Assembly: GCA_046345315.1 (NCBI GenBank)
Contig: JBKDKA010000108.1
Location: 1-64,000 of the forward strand
DNA: 64,000 nucleotides
Direction: 5' to 3'
Source of the DNA: F1-80-MAGs062 sp046345315
Lineage (GTDB): Bacteria; Planctomycetota; Planctomycetia; Planctomycetales; Planctomycetaceae
Shown: in pieces, positions 16,515 through 24,536 of the stretch
Layout: each line of letters starts with the position of its first letter
How positions within the stretch are numbered: the stretch's first letter is position 1
Program-made: the position numbers and the translations under genes
The notes under the pieces: generated by a model
Told to the model about the DNA's origin: nothing
Databases searched by the model: none
The model's input: only the letters and a program-made list of their open reading frames with translations

Positions 16515-17993
16515 TCACTCACTCGATTCAGCGCACTCAGAAGACTCTTCGTCGCAGGATTCTTCCTCAGCAGCCGCTTCTTCCGTGTCTTCTGCCGAGT
16601 CGTCTTCAGAACATTCTTCGGAGCATTCTTCAGTGCAGGACGATGCCGATTCGACCGTGTCACTGGATGAGTCTTCAGACGACTCCGTGCTGCTGTCATC
16701 GCCGGATTCTGATTCGGTCATCGTTTCTGCAGCACCCTCTGATTCTGCAGATTCCGTGTCGCCGGATTCCGCAGTAGCGTCTTCCTCTGAAGCTGCAGTG
16801 AAGTCGTAGCTGACAAATGTCTCTTTTGACTGGAACGGAATCGGCATCACACCCTGTCTGCGAATCTGCGCGACATCGATCACCTGGAAATTCGGATCTG
16901 GTTCTGTCAGTGTCTTCTGCTTCTCCTGACCTGCCATCCACGCCGCTGTTCCCTTTTCCAGTGCGGCAACAAAACTGAGAAAGGAATCTTCGTTGCGAAG
17001 TTCCTCAGGAACCGCTGTGTTGAACACGTCTGCGACTTCAATCTGGTCAGCCGGAACCTCAGCTCCCAGCAGAGTCGTCTCAACGCCGAGCTGACCTTCC
17101 CCGCCGGGAGTCAGATAGAATCCGGCGTAGCAGTGACTTTCAGTCACGACGAGAAAACCGTTGATTCCAATTTTCCGGAGCATGGACACCCAGAGCACGG
17201 ACCCGTCCACACAGTTGGCCTGAGAATTGTTGACCGAGTCTTCAATCAGTCGAACGTGCTGGCAGGCGACAGACTCGGAACTGATCGCTGTGGTCGTGAT
17301 GCTGCTGTAGCGAATGTCGCGTGCTACAAGCAGATCCCAGATCGCATAAGCCTGGCGGATCACCTGATCCGGATCGCGAGACTGATAGCCATCAAAAGAT
17401 TTGACGATTCCCCGGTCCAGAGCCTCACGCAGCAGTTTGTCAACAAACGGATGCTGCTCATTGATGTAGGCCGCAAACGTAAAGCTGGCATCGATCATTC
17501 CGTCGCCGTTCCTGAATCCGAACGGGCAGTCATTGATGGACCGCATCGTGCAGGTCACTGTCTGTTCTTCTTCGGGGCCTTCCCCGAGTTGAACGCGGAA
17601 GGTGATGCTGACTGGAGCAGCCTGACTGCATTGTGCCAGTTTCTCATATCGAAAACGGATCTTTGGTGTGATGCGGTACGTTGTTTCGGATTCGGTGAGT
17701 GTTCCGGAATAGACACTCGGTTCAAAGTACTCCGGGCACTCAATGGTGACTCGCACCGGCACGTCGGCTTCATCCGCAGTCACTTCCACACCAAGCAGAC
17801 CGGCCGGATCACCAAGGCGCGATGCATCCTTTTCTGTGTCACTGCTGCGCATACCGGCCGTCGCAATCAGGTATGACGGAAACAGCTGACGGTCGAAACC
17901 CGCGATCGGCGTAAAGTCCGCACGGAGCTCAGAAGAAGACATAACGACCATACCGGCCAGCAGTCCGAAGACCAGACCTGTTTGACGCACCAT
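16515..17993 (-). CDS. Secreted transglutaminase-like protein with acidic Ser/Glu/Cys tail
   Basis: A 492-residue protein with a signal peptide (cleavage likely after residues 22-26). The centre (about 205-330) resembles a transglutaminase-like cysteine-protease fold: ANCVDGSVL with the candidate nucleophile Cys261 and ESHCYAGFYL with His287, in the order expected of that family. Residues 405-492 form an extreme Ser/Glu/Asp tail containing several ECSEE and CDEE units, which would bind cations or a basic partner. The ATG at 17993 has GGGAG 7 nt upstream. It is followed by a rho-independent hairpin. Enzyme activity is inferred from the Cys-His order alone. Confidence 0.75.
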   Translation of the reverse strand: MVRQTGLVFGLLAGMVVMSSSELRADFTPIAGFDRQLFPSYLIATAGMRSSDTEKDASRLGDPAGLLGVEVTADEADVPVRVTIECPEYFEPSVYSGTLTESETTYRITPKIRFRYEKLAQCSQAAPVSITFRVQLGEGPEEEQTVTCTMRSINDCPFGFRNGDGMIDASFTFAAYINEQHPFVDKLLREALDRGIVKSFDGYQSRDPDQVIRQAYAIWDLLVARDIRYSSITTTAISSESVACQHVRLIEDSVNNSQANCVDGSVLWVSMLRKIGINGFLVVTESHCYAGFYLTPGGEGQLGVETTLLGAEVPADQIEVADVFNTAVPEELRNEDSFLSFVAALEKGTAAWMAGQEKQKTLTEPDPNFQVIDVAQIRRQGVMPIPFQSKETFVSYDFTAASEEDATAESGDTESAESEGAAETMTESESGDDSSTESSEDSSSDTVESASSCTEECSEECSEDDSAEDTEEAAAEEESCDEESSECAESSE

Positions 17994-18245
17994 AGGAAAG
18001 CTCCCGCGTTCAGTGACATGCAGTTGAGCCGCTCACGTCAGGTGAAGCGACGACATCGGGCCATGGCATCAGAACATTGTCGTTTTGCCAAGATGCCACA
18101 TCAGCAGGGTTCGCGATTTCAGGAGAATCAACACGCCAGGGCCGAGCGAATCCGAAGAATCAGGAAAGCTTAAAGCGATATGTTTGGCATCTGAGGAGTT
18201 ACCCGGTGAACAGAAGCCGTCCCTGGGATGGGATGACCAGATCGA

Positions 18246-18340
18246 AATTCAAAGCCGGGACTGGCACTCCTGCAGTTGCAGAATCTGCAGGCGAACACAG
18301 CTTCCGTCGGGAGCAAACCCTGGTCTTGAAACCACCTGTA
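18246..18340 (+). repeat. Dispersed ~90-bp repeat, copy B3
   Basis: Has CAAAGCCGGGACTGGCACTC, then TGCAGTTGCAGAATCTGCAG and, at the right end, GTCGGGAGCAAACCCTGG and TCTTGAAACCACCTG. The right arm is slightly diverged from copies B1 and B6. Confidence 0.75.
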
Positions 18341-18375
18341 GTGCCTTATCGACACAAAGAGCAGGGTTATCTTGT

Positions 18376-18440
18376 AATTCCCGCGCAGGCGGGAATCCAG
18401 ATTGCGACACTGGATTCCCGCCTGCGCGGGAATGACGAAA
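18376..18440. repeat. ATTCCC..GGGAAT-type palindromic repeat, copy A2
   Basis: Two perfect hairpins, ATTCCCGCGCAGGCGGGAAT and ATTCCCGCCTGCGCGGGAAT, arranged head to head with a short spacer so that the whole 65 bp is itself palindromic. It ends GAATGACGAAA. Best preserved copy of the family in the window. Confidence 0.85.
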
Positions 18441-18580
18441 CCCCAGAATCAAGGTTTGACGAAGCAGTAGCCATCGATCCGGGATATCTGACAGAGTCCG
18501 GCCTTCGTGTCCTTTGCAGGCTTCTTTGCGATCTGATGTTGAAGCCTGATCACGACGGTGTCAGATCGAATTGCGATCTG

Positions 18581-19528
18581 TCAGTTCTCGTCCAGGTGAG
18601 TCAGCCATTGCACCTGGTTTCTTCCGGACTTCTTTGCAGCGTAGAGCAATCGGTCGGCTTCCGCGAGAAGGCTGACAGCATCACAGGTCTGCTCACAGCA
18701 CGGAAGACCGGAAGCATCTGCATTCGGATCGTGACAGATGACACCCACGCTGACAGTGATCGGAATGACCTGATCTTCAAAGAGTACCGGCTCTGCCGCG
18801 ATTCGCTCGCGAATCCGCTCCGCAGTCTGTATAGCTTCTGCCAGACCTGTGCGACCGAGAACGACAGCAAACTCCTCGCCGCCGTAACGAGCCAGAGAAT
18901 CACCGCTTCTCAGGAGACTGCGCGTTCGTCGCGCAAACTCCACAAGCACCGCATCACCGGCAAGGTGTCCGTGTTGATCATTGATCGATTTGAATCGATC
19001 GAGGTCCATCATCAGAAGACTCAATGGCGTGTCTGTCTGACGCGACTGCTGAAGGTCACGTTCAAGTGTTTCCATCAGGTATCGACGGTTGAAGGCGGAT
19101 GTCAGGCCATCGGTGGTCATGATCCGGAAGATGACCTCGTGATACTGCGCTTCCAGTCGGTCGGAGCTCAGGAACTTGAAGATCTGATTTCCGAAACGGA
19201 TTCGATCACCGGCCTTCAATTCGTGAGTTCCGTTGATCCGGACTTCGTTGACGTAGGTTCCGTTGGTGCTTCCAGGATCAGACACCAGATAGCTGCCATT
19301 CAGACACTCGATCAGGGCATGACGCCGGGATACGGAATCATCAGGAAGGATGAGAGTACACTGGTGATCACGCCCGACTAACGTGGATTGTTCACCAAGC
19401 TCGACTGGCGGTTCCGGACCATCGACGGGATAGATTCGAACGAGCACTGCCGGTCCGTCAGAGACCGGGTGCGCGACGCCGCAGGACGCGGAACAACGTG
19501 TCGATGAAGCGGAATTCACTGACTGCAC
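18581..19528 (-). CDS. Diguanylate cyclase with N-terminal FHA domain
   Basis: A 315-residue cytoplasmic protein. Residues 28-120 form an FHA domain (TLVGRDHQC, SRRHA, GSTNGTYVNE), which recognises phosphothreonine; 135-310 form a GGDEF domain with the catalytic motif GGEEF at 216-220 and an intact inhibitory I-site RSGD at 207-210. It should make cyclic di-GMP in response to phosphorylation by a Ser/Thr kinase; a kinase gene lies directly upstream (start of transcription order, 19595-21088), 66 bp away. The listed start is GTG at 19528; another in-frame GTG lies three codons on. The pairing of kinase and FHA-cyclase is inference. Confidence 0.92.
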   Translation of the reverse strand: MQSVNSASSTRCSASCGVAHPVSDGPAVLVRIYPVDGPEPPVELGEQSTLVGRDHQCTLILPDDSVSRRHALIECLNGSYLVSDPGSTNGTYVNEVRINGTHELKAGDRIRFGNQIFKFLSSDRLEAQYHEVIFRIMTTDGLTSAFNRRYLMETLERDLQQSRQTDTPLSLLMMDLDRFKSINDQHGHLAGDAVLVEFARRTRSLLRSGDSLARYGGEEFAVVLGRTGLAEAIQTAERIRERIAAEPVLFEDQVIPITVSVGVICHDPNADASGLPCCEQTCDAVSLLAEADRLLYAAKKSGRNQVQWLTHLDEN

Positions 19529-19594
19529 TGATGTTTTCCGTTGCGAAAAAAACGTTTGACAATTGTTCTGCGGAGAGATGCTCCGAGCGAGATT

Positions 19595-21088
19595 TCAGGG
19601 GCTCCCCATTCGCCGAGACGAACGTATGCGGTCCGAGAAACTCGGGGGCGAAGCATTGCGTACCTCTCCGGTGTCCTGAGTCACTCGAATTGGCTGAATC
19701 TTTCTCTGTGGCTCATGTACTGCAGTCTCAGTCGCGTCTGACTGATGCCCTGACTGGTTCGTCGAATCGGCAACGTTTTCGTCTGACGGAGCAGACGGAG
19801 TGATTCTGACGGAGTCATCCGTCGTTGTGAGAACCGATCCCGACATGGGCGATGCCGAAGACGCTTCTGGGGGTTTCGCAGCGGCAGCCAATGAAGACGG
19901 ATCTGCTGCTGGGATTTCCGAGGCAGATGCGTGGGAGTTGTCGGAAACGACGATGTTTCTTCGCGAGTTCGCGGCAGTGATGAGCAGAAGCACCGCAAGA
20001 GCACAGCTCAGACTTCGTAACCAGACCGATCGGCGTCCTGAACTCCGCGCGATCACCGAAGTGGATTTCTCTGGACTTGCATCGGCATCGTAACGAGCGT
20101 TGGCCGGCAGAAGCTTCGTTAACTCCTGCTCCACCTCCAACGCGGACTGGTATCGTTCGTCAGGCGACTTCGCAACCATTCTGTTCAGGACCGCGAGCAG
20201 CCCTGCGGAAACTTCCTCAGGCGGATTCTGAAGCCATGTCGGTTTGTCGAAAAGGTGTCCCTTCAGTCGAGCTGCGGGACTTGCATAACGATCACCGGAG
20301 AACGGTACATCACCGCTCAGAAGTGTCAGGAATGTACAGCCCAGACTATACAGGTCTGCTCGATGGTCCACCGTGCTGGCATCGTGAGCCTGTTCAGGTG
20401 CGAGGTAATCCCATGTTCCCAGTGTGTCTCCGAATTCCGTTCTGCGGCTGCTCTGACTTTCAGATCGCACCAGGCCGAAGTCCAGGATCCTCACAACACC
20501 ATCGCGGCCGAGCATCAGATTCGACGGTTTGATGTCTCGATGAATGAAGCCACGTGAATGGGAATAGGCTAGTCCCGCGGCAGTCTGGCGGATCAGTTGA
20601 CACGCTTCATCGACAGGCAGCGGACCTCGACGGGTAGTCAGTTCCGCCAAAGTCACTCCATCGACAAGTTCCGTTACGAGGAAGCTCAGACCGTCATGGC
20701 ATCCAGCATCCACTGCATTCACAATCTGTGGATGCTGCAGACTTCCAAGAGCCTTCATTTCCTGTTCGAAACGATACTGTGCCTCCGAGGAATCGGCGAT
20801 CTCAGACGCGACAAACTTGATTGCAAACAGACGATCCAGATGTCGATGTCGGGCCGCGAAAACGGTTCCCATACCGCCTCGACCGATTCTGTGCCCCAAA
20901 TCGTAATGCCCGAATGAAAACCCCGTCAGATCTTCATGAACAAGGTCATCTTTTCGAAGCGTTCTGCCCGAGAGTGCTGTGTCGGCCGATGAGCCATGAG
21001 CGTCTGCCGCACCATCGGCGCGCCGAGATGCTGCTCGCAGTGCGCGAGTGGATCCGATGTTGTCAGCAGGCTGGCCGGAGAATGACAT
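19595..21088 (-). CDS. Ser/Thr protein kinase with transmembrane helix
   Basis: A 497-residue Hanks-type kinase. The kinase domain spans about 60-330 with IGRGGMGTVF, FAIK, HRDIKPSN and DFGLVR; a transmembrane helix follows at about 363-383 (LSCALAVLLLITAA), then a Ser/Pro-rich extracytoplasmic region without a recognisable sensor domain. The N-terminal 55 residues are Ala/Arg-rich. Family role: membrane-bound signalling kinase phosphorylating Ser or Thr on cytoplasmic targets. The adjacent FHA-GGDEF gene is a plausible target. ATG start at 21088. Confidence 0.92.
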   Translation of the reverse strand: MSFSGQPADNIGSTRALRAASRRADGAADAHGSSADTALSGRTLRKDDLVHEDLTGFSFGHYDLGHRIGRGGMGTVFAARHRHLDRLFAIKFVASEIADSSEAQYRFEQEMKALGSLQHPQIVNAVDAGCHDGLSFLVTELVDGVTLAELTTRRGPLPVDEACQLIRQTAAGLAYSHSRGFIHRDIKPSNLMLGRDGVVRILDFGLVRSESQSSRRTEFGDTLGTWDYLAPEQAHDASTVDHRADLYSLGCTFLTLLSGDVPFSGDRYASPAARLKGHLFDKPTWLQNPPEEVSAGLLAVLNRMVAKSPDERYQSALEVEQELTKLLPANARYDADASPEKSTSVIARSSGRRSVWLRSLSCALAVLLLITAANSRRNIVVSDNSHASASEIPAADPSSLAAAAKPPEASSASPMSGSVLTTTDDSVRITPSAPSDENVADSTNQSGHQSDATETAVHEPQRKIQPIRVTQDTGEVRNASPPSFSDRIRSSRRMGSP

Positions 21089-21480
21089 GACGTTGCCGTA
21101 GAGAAATTCAGAGAAGAAATCATCTTCGGATCGGCATGGTCATGGGGAGCTGACCGTACTCGCATCGCCGGAAACGTAGGTCAGAATTCTTCCCGGCGGG
21201 AACATTCGCTGGCACCACGATGACGTCCAGCGGCTTTCTGCATGCAACGTGTATCGGATCTGACGTATGTAGGGACTCCGGGGAGCAAACGACTCGTGCT
21301 CTATCAGAGCTCAAAGCAGGCGTCTTGTGTCATTCCATCGCAGGCGGGAATCCACGATGGGGCACTGGATTCCCGCCTGCGCGGGAATGACGAACCCAAA
21401 ATCGAGGTGTGACAAAGCACTCGTCGGTCTCTTCACGGGCAGGCCAATGTGGGGGAAGCCCTCCATGCTGCCGCGCCAGC
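21089..21480. other. Intergenic region with repeat A3, no gene
   Basis: The 392 bp between the helicase stop and the kinase start contain palindromic repeat A3 (21331-21393). I see no coding frame with family features and no RNA gene. Confidence 0.6.
21331..21393. repeat. ATTCCC..GGGAAT-type palindromic repeat, copy A3
   Basis: Starts CATTCCATCGCAGGCGGGAA and ends in the perfect hairpin ATTCCCGCCTGCGCGGGAAT followed by GACGAA, the same architecture as copy A2 with a few changes in the left hairpin. Confidence 0.82.
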
Positions 21481-24324
21481 TCAGGTCAGCTGATCCGGAT
21501 TCACGGTCTGATGCTGAAGAACATCGATCACTTCATCAGTGCTGTCCGGATCAACTCGTCGGCAGGACTCCGTCAGAATTCCCGCCAGCTCCGAAAGATC
21601 ACGTCGCCACTCCGCTGGCGGTATTCCCGGTGGCTCAATCTGTGAAAACTCACCGCAAAGAAGAATCATCTTCAGGCAATGACGAAAGACGATCCCTTCC
21701 TGCTTCGTCAGGTCCCGTGTTCGAACATACCGGTCAAAGTTCCCGCCAAAACTCAGCAGGTCCCCCACGCACCAGACCGGCATGCTGGCAACGTCATCGA
21801 TTCCGGAGTATTCGCTTCGAAAAGCGAGTCGCATCTTGTCAGCCAGTGCCAGAGGAGGAATATGGCGTCCGGTTTCCTCATCACGATAACCGTTCAGTTC
21901 ATCGGTTGTGGCAAGGCCTCGCGAAAGCACCAGCGGATTCAGATATTCGACAGCCATCGGACCAGGCGGCATTCGATCTGGAAACGGAACACGAACGCCC
22001 ATCGCAACGGATCGAGGCATGTCGAGAATGGCTTCCATCAGCTGAAGTCGTTCTTCGTAGGCCGCACGATGCAGGTGTTCCGCGATATAAACGGCATAGA
22101 TCGGATTCACACTTCGAAACGCGAACAACAACGACAGCTGATCCGTGGCTGTCGCATGCTGCGGTTCGTAGGAGTCCAGCAGTTCGGATGAAAACCCAGT
22201 TCGAAGTGGCGCCGCTTTCTGAACAGGCGTCTTCGCCTGTCGAGATGTGGATGCTGTGGTTCCGGATACACGAGCTTCCTGAATCAGTCGTCCCAGAAGT
22301 CCAGACCCCGCAGAGCCCGGCGAATCGGGAACAGCCATCGTGGCATCATTGCCAGTCTCTTCCGATGATACCGGATCATCATCATTGCCCGCTGAATCAC
22401 CCGATGAGTCATTGCTGCTGTTCATTGTCTCTCCATCGGATTCGGATGGAGAGTTTTCCGGGCCCGCTGAATCCTCGAGATCACTTCCCGCAGGCGTTTC
22501 GCTCCCGCTTCCAGTGCTGTCTGAGTCGACGGAATCCGAAACGTTCGCGGCGCCGTCATCCTGCTTCTCGATCTCGATGCCGTCGCCGAAGTCTGACAGG
22601 TCATCCTGGCGCGCGGCGGCCGACGCGAAATCCCGAATCTCTCCCAGCTCCAGTGTCTCGGCGGGTTCAGTGCCATGAGCCCAGACCGAGCGACTGACGG
22701 ACCACTGCGTTCCGTCAGTGGGAAGGAGATCAGCCGGCGTTGTCCCGGCCAGTCGCGACTGGAACCCGGTGTCGGCGGAACTGCGGGCCTGAAGTTCACC
22801 GGCAGGTGGAGGCGAGAGTTCGATGAATCCGGCCGCCTGCATGGTGAGCAGCATCCGCTTCAGGTTCTTCTCCGCGTCATCTTTCTGATCCGAATCAAGA
22901 AGACGACGTCGGACGGCCTCTGTCAGCGCAAACACGGAACCCGACTTGCGGATCAGAAAAGCAAGCAGCCGCCACGGAAATCGACCTCGGCTGGCCAGCT
23001 TCCCCGGAGGCGCATCACGAAGCATGTGAAACTGCCGCTCCGTCCAGTGCTGCTGACCCTCACGTCGCTTCGGCATCTTCTTTTTCAGGTTCTTCTTCGC
23101 GCGAAGCAGCATCGGATCACGAGTGTCTTCCGGGATCGCGTCGTATTTCTCCTGCCATCGAAACAGCCGGACATCATCTTCATGAGCCACCGCAAAGACG
23201 AACCCCCGGGAGTCGAACTGCGGTCGTCCGGCTCGACCGAACATCTGATGTGCCGAACTGGTTTCAATCACCTTCATGCGGCCCGGTGGGCCCTTGAGCA
23301 GTGACGTCATCACGACCGATCGCGCGGGGAGATTGATCCCGGCTGCCAGCGTTTCGGTACAGATGCAGACGGACAATAGTTTCTTCTGAAACAGATGTTC
23401 CACAACGCGTCGATATCGAGGCAGGAGGCCGGCATGATGAATGCCAACTCCGCGCAGAAGGATCTGTTTGAGTTTGCCGCCGGCTCCGACAGTCCAGTCA
23501 ATGGATTCCATAGCCTGCTGCAGCTGTTTCTGCTGACCATCGGCAAGCAGACGTCGACCCTTCAACTGTTCCGCGACAGACCAGCATTCATTGCGATTGA
23601 AACAGAAAACCAGCGCCGGGGTATAACGAGACGTTTCATCACCGTCTGCCATGAGTTCCAGCTGGTCATCCAGCATCTGGTCGCCGATCCACTGAAACGT
23701 CAGCGGAACTCGACGTTCCTGACTCTGCAGCAGTCGCAGGCGACGCTGATGCTGTCGAGCCAGCCAGGCGACAAAATCCGGTGCATTGCCGACGGTGGCG
23801 CTGATGAGCAGAACGCGGACATGCTTCGGCAGCATCCCCAGTGAGAGCTCCCAGACAATGCCTCGTTCCACATCGTTGAAACTGTGGAACTCGTCCATCA
23901 CGATCGCCGAAACGTCGCTGAACGAAAACTCTTCCGGCGACAGCAGTCGATTCAGCAGGATCTCGGCAACGACAACAAGGATTCGCGCATCCGGATTGAT
24001 GCGACGGTTTCCAGTGACGAGTCCAACGTCTTCCGCAGAAAACCCCCACCGAACCGCAGACTCCTGCAGTTCACGAAACTTCTGATCGGTGAGTGCAATC
24101 AGCGGCGTTGTGTAATAGGCTCGCCGGCCGGTTCGAAGCGCTTCATACATCGCTGTTTCTGCGATGACGGTTTTGCCGCTGCCCGTCGGAGCACAGACAA
24201 GCAGCCCGTCACTCTCTTCGAACCAGGAAAAGATCGCCTGCTCCTGAAACGCATAAGGAGGAAAGGGAAGCTGCCCTAGATAATCGAGGGCAATTTCTTC
24301 AGGAGTGTTCGCGGAAGTCGTCAT
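21481..24324 (-). CDS. Ski2-like DEAD/DEAH-box helicase
   Basis: A 947-residue superfamily 2 helicase. RecA-like core: Walker A APTGSGKT at 45-52, motif Ia TTPLIALTDQK, the DEFH box at 144-147, SAT at about 175, and the C-terminal core with ETLAAGINLPAR and motif VI MFGRAGRPQFDS. This order is typical of Ski2-like RNA/DNA helicases. Residues about 575-690 form a long acidic Ser/Asp/Glu-rich disordered insert, after which a helical C-terminal region (about 710-940) resumes. Substrate (RNA or DNA) is not determined. ATG at 24324. Stands alone, 212 bp downstream of the membrane-anchored protein gene. Confidence 0.92.
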   Translation of the reverse strand: MTTSANTPEEIALDYLGQLPFPPYAFQEQAIFSWFEESDGLLVCAPTGSGKTVIAETAMYEALRTGRRAYYTTPLIALTDQKFRELQESAVRWGFSAEDVGLVTGNRRINPDARILVVVAEILLNRLLSPEEFSFSDVSAIVMDEFHSFNDVERGIVWELSLGMLPKHVRVLLISATVGNAPDFVAWLARQHQRRLRLLQSQERRVPLTFQWIGDQMLDDQLELMADGDETSRYTPALVFCFNRNECWSVAEQLKGRRLLADGQQKQLQQAMESIDWTVGAGGKLKQILLRGVGIHHAGLLPRYRRVVEHLFQKKLLSVCICTETLAAGINLPARSVVMTSLLKGPPGRMKVIETSSAHQMFGRAGRPQFDSRGFVFAVAHEDDVRLFRWQEKYDAIPEDTRDPMLLRAKKNLKKKMPKRREGQQHWTERQFHMLRDAPPGKLASRGRFPWRLLAFLIRKSGSVFALTEAVRRRLLDSDQKDDAEKNLKRMLLTMQAAGFIELSPPPAGELQARSSADTGFQSRLAGTTPADLLPTDGTQWSVSRSVWAHGTEPAETLELGEIRDFASAAARQDDLSDFGDGIEIEKQDDGAANVSDSVDSDSTGSGSETPAGSDLEDSAGPENSPSESDGETMNSSNDSSGDSAGNDDDPVSSEETGNDATMAVPDSPGSAGSGLLGRLIQEARVSGTTASTSRQAKTPVQKAAPLRTGFSSELLDSYEPQHATATDQLSLLFAFRSVNPIYAVYIAEHLHRAAYEERLQLMEAILDMPRSVAMGVRVPFPDRMPPGPMAVEYLNPLVLSRGLATTDELNGYRDEETGRHIPPLALADKMRLAFRSEYSGIDDVASMPVWCVGDLLSFGGNFDRYVRTRDLTKQEGIVFRHCLKMILLCGEFSQIEPPGIPPAEWRRDLSELAGILTESCRRVDPDSTDEVIDVLQHQTVNPDQLT

Positions 24325-24536
24325 TCACTGCTCTCAGGACGAAACCGGCTCAGACCGGTCGCTTTTCGCTGATGGTATGGTTGTGGCGGCATCACACAGT
24401 GTGCTGCGGCAACAGCCGTGTGTCCAGCGGCGCGCAGGGCAGACCTCAGGACTCGGAAGGAATGCAGCTCTGAAGGAGGTAGCTTCCGGGCGCGTGGCGG
24501 CTTACCGAGCGAAGTCTATCCGGAAGATCATTCAGC

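Larger units (their letters stand above)
17994..18580. other. Intergenic region with two repeats, no gene
   Basis: The 587 bp between the FHA-GGDEF gene and the transglutaminase-like gene hold repeat B3 (18246-18340) and the double hairpin A2 (18376-18440). A long plus-strand frame across it has no family features. An imperfect 10-bp hairpin at 18559-18583 (CAGATCG/CGATCTG core) overlaps the stop codon of the cyclase gene and may mark its 3' end. Confidence 0.6.

Noticed and set aside
18376..18440. Possible CRISPR repeat
   Set aside because: Hairpins occur singly or as head-to-head pairs far apart, with no regular spacers or cas genes.
18077..19381. 434-residue plus-strand frame
   Set aside because: It runs through repeats B3 and A2 and then antisense to the FHA-GGDEF gene; no family motif.
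21327..22697. 456-residue plus-strand frame
   Set aside because: It begins in repeat A3 and is antisense to the Ski2-like helicase; composition is a shadow of that gene.
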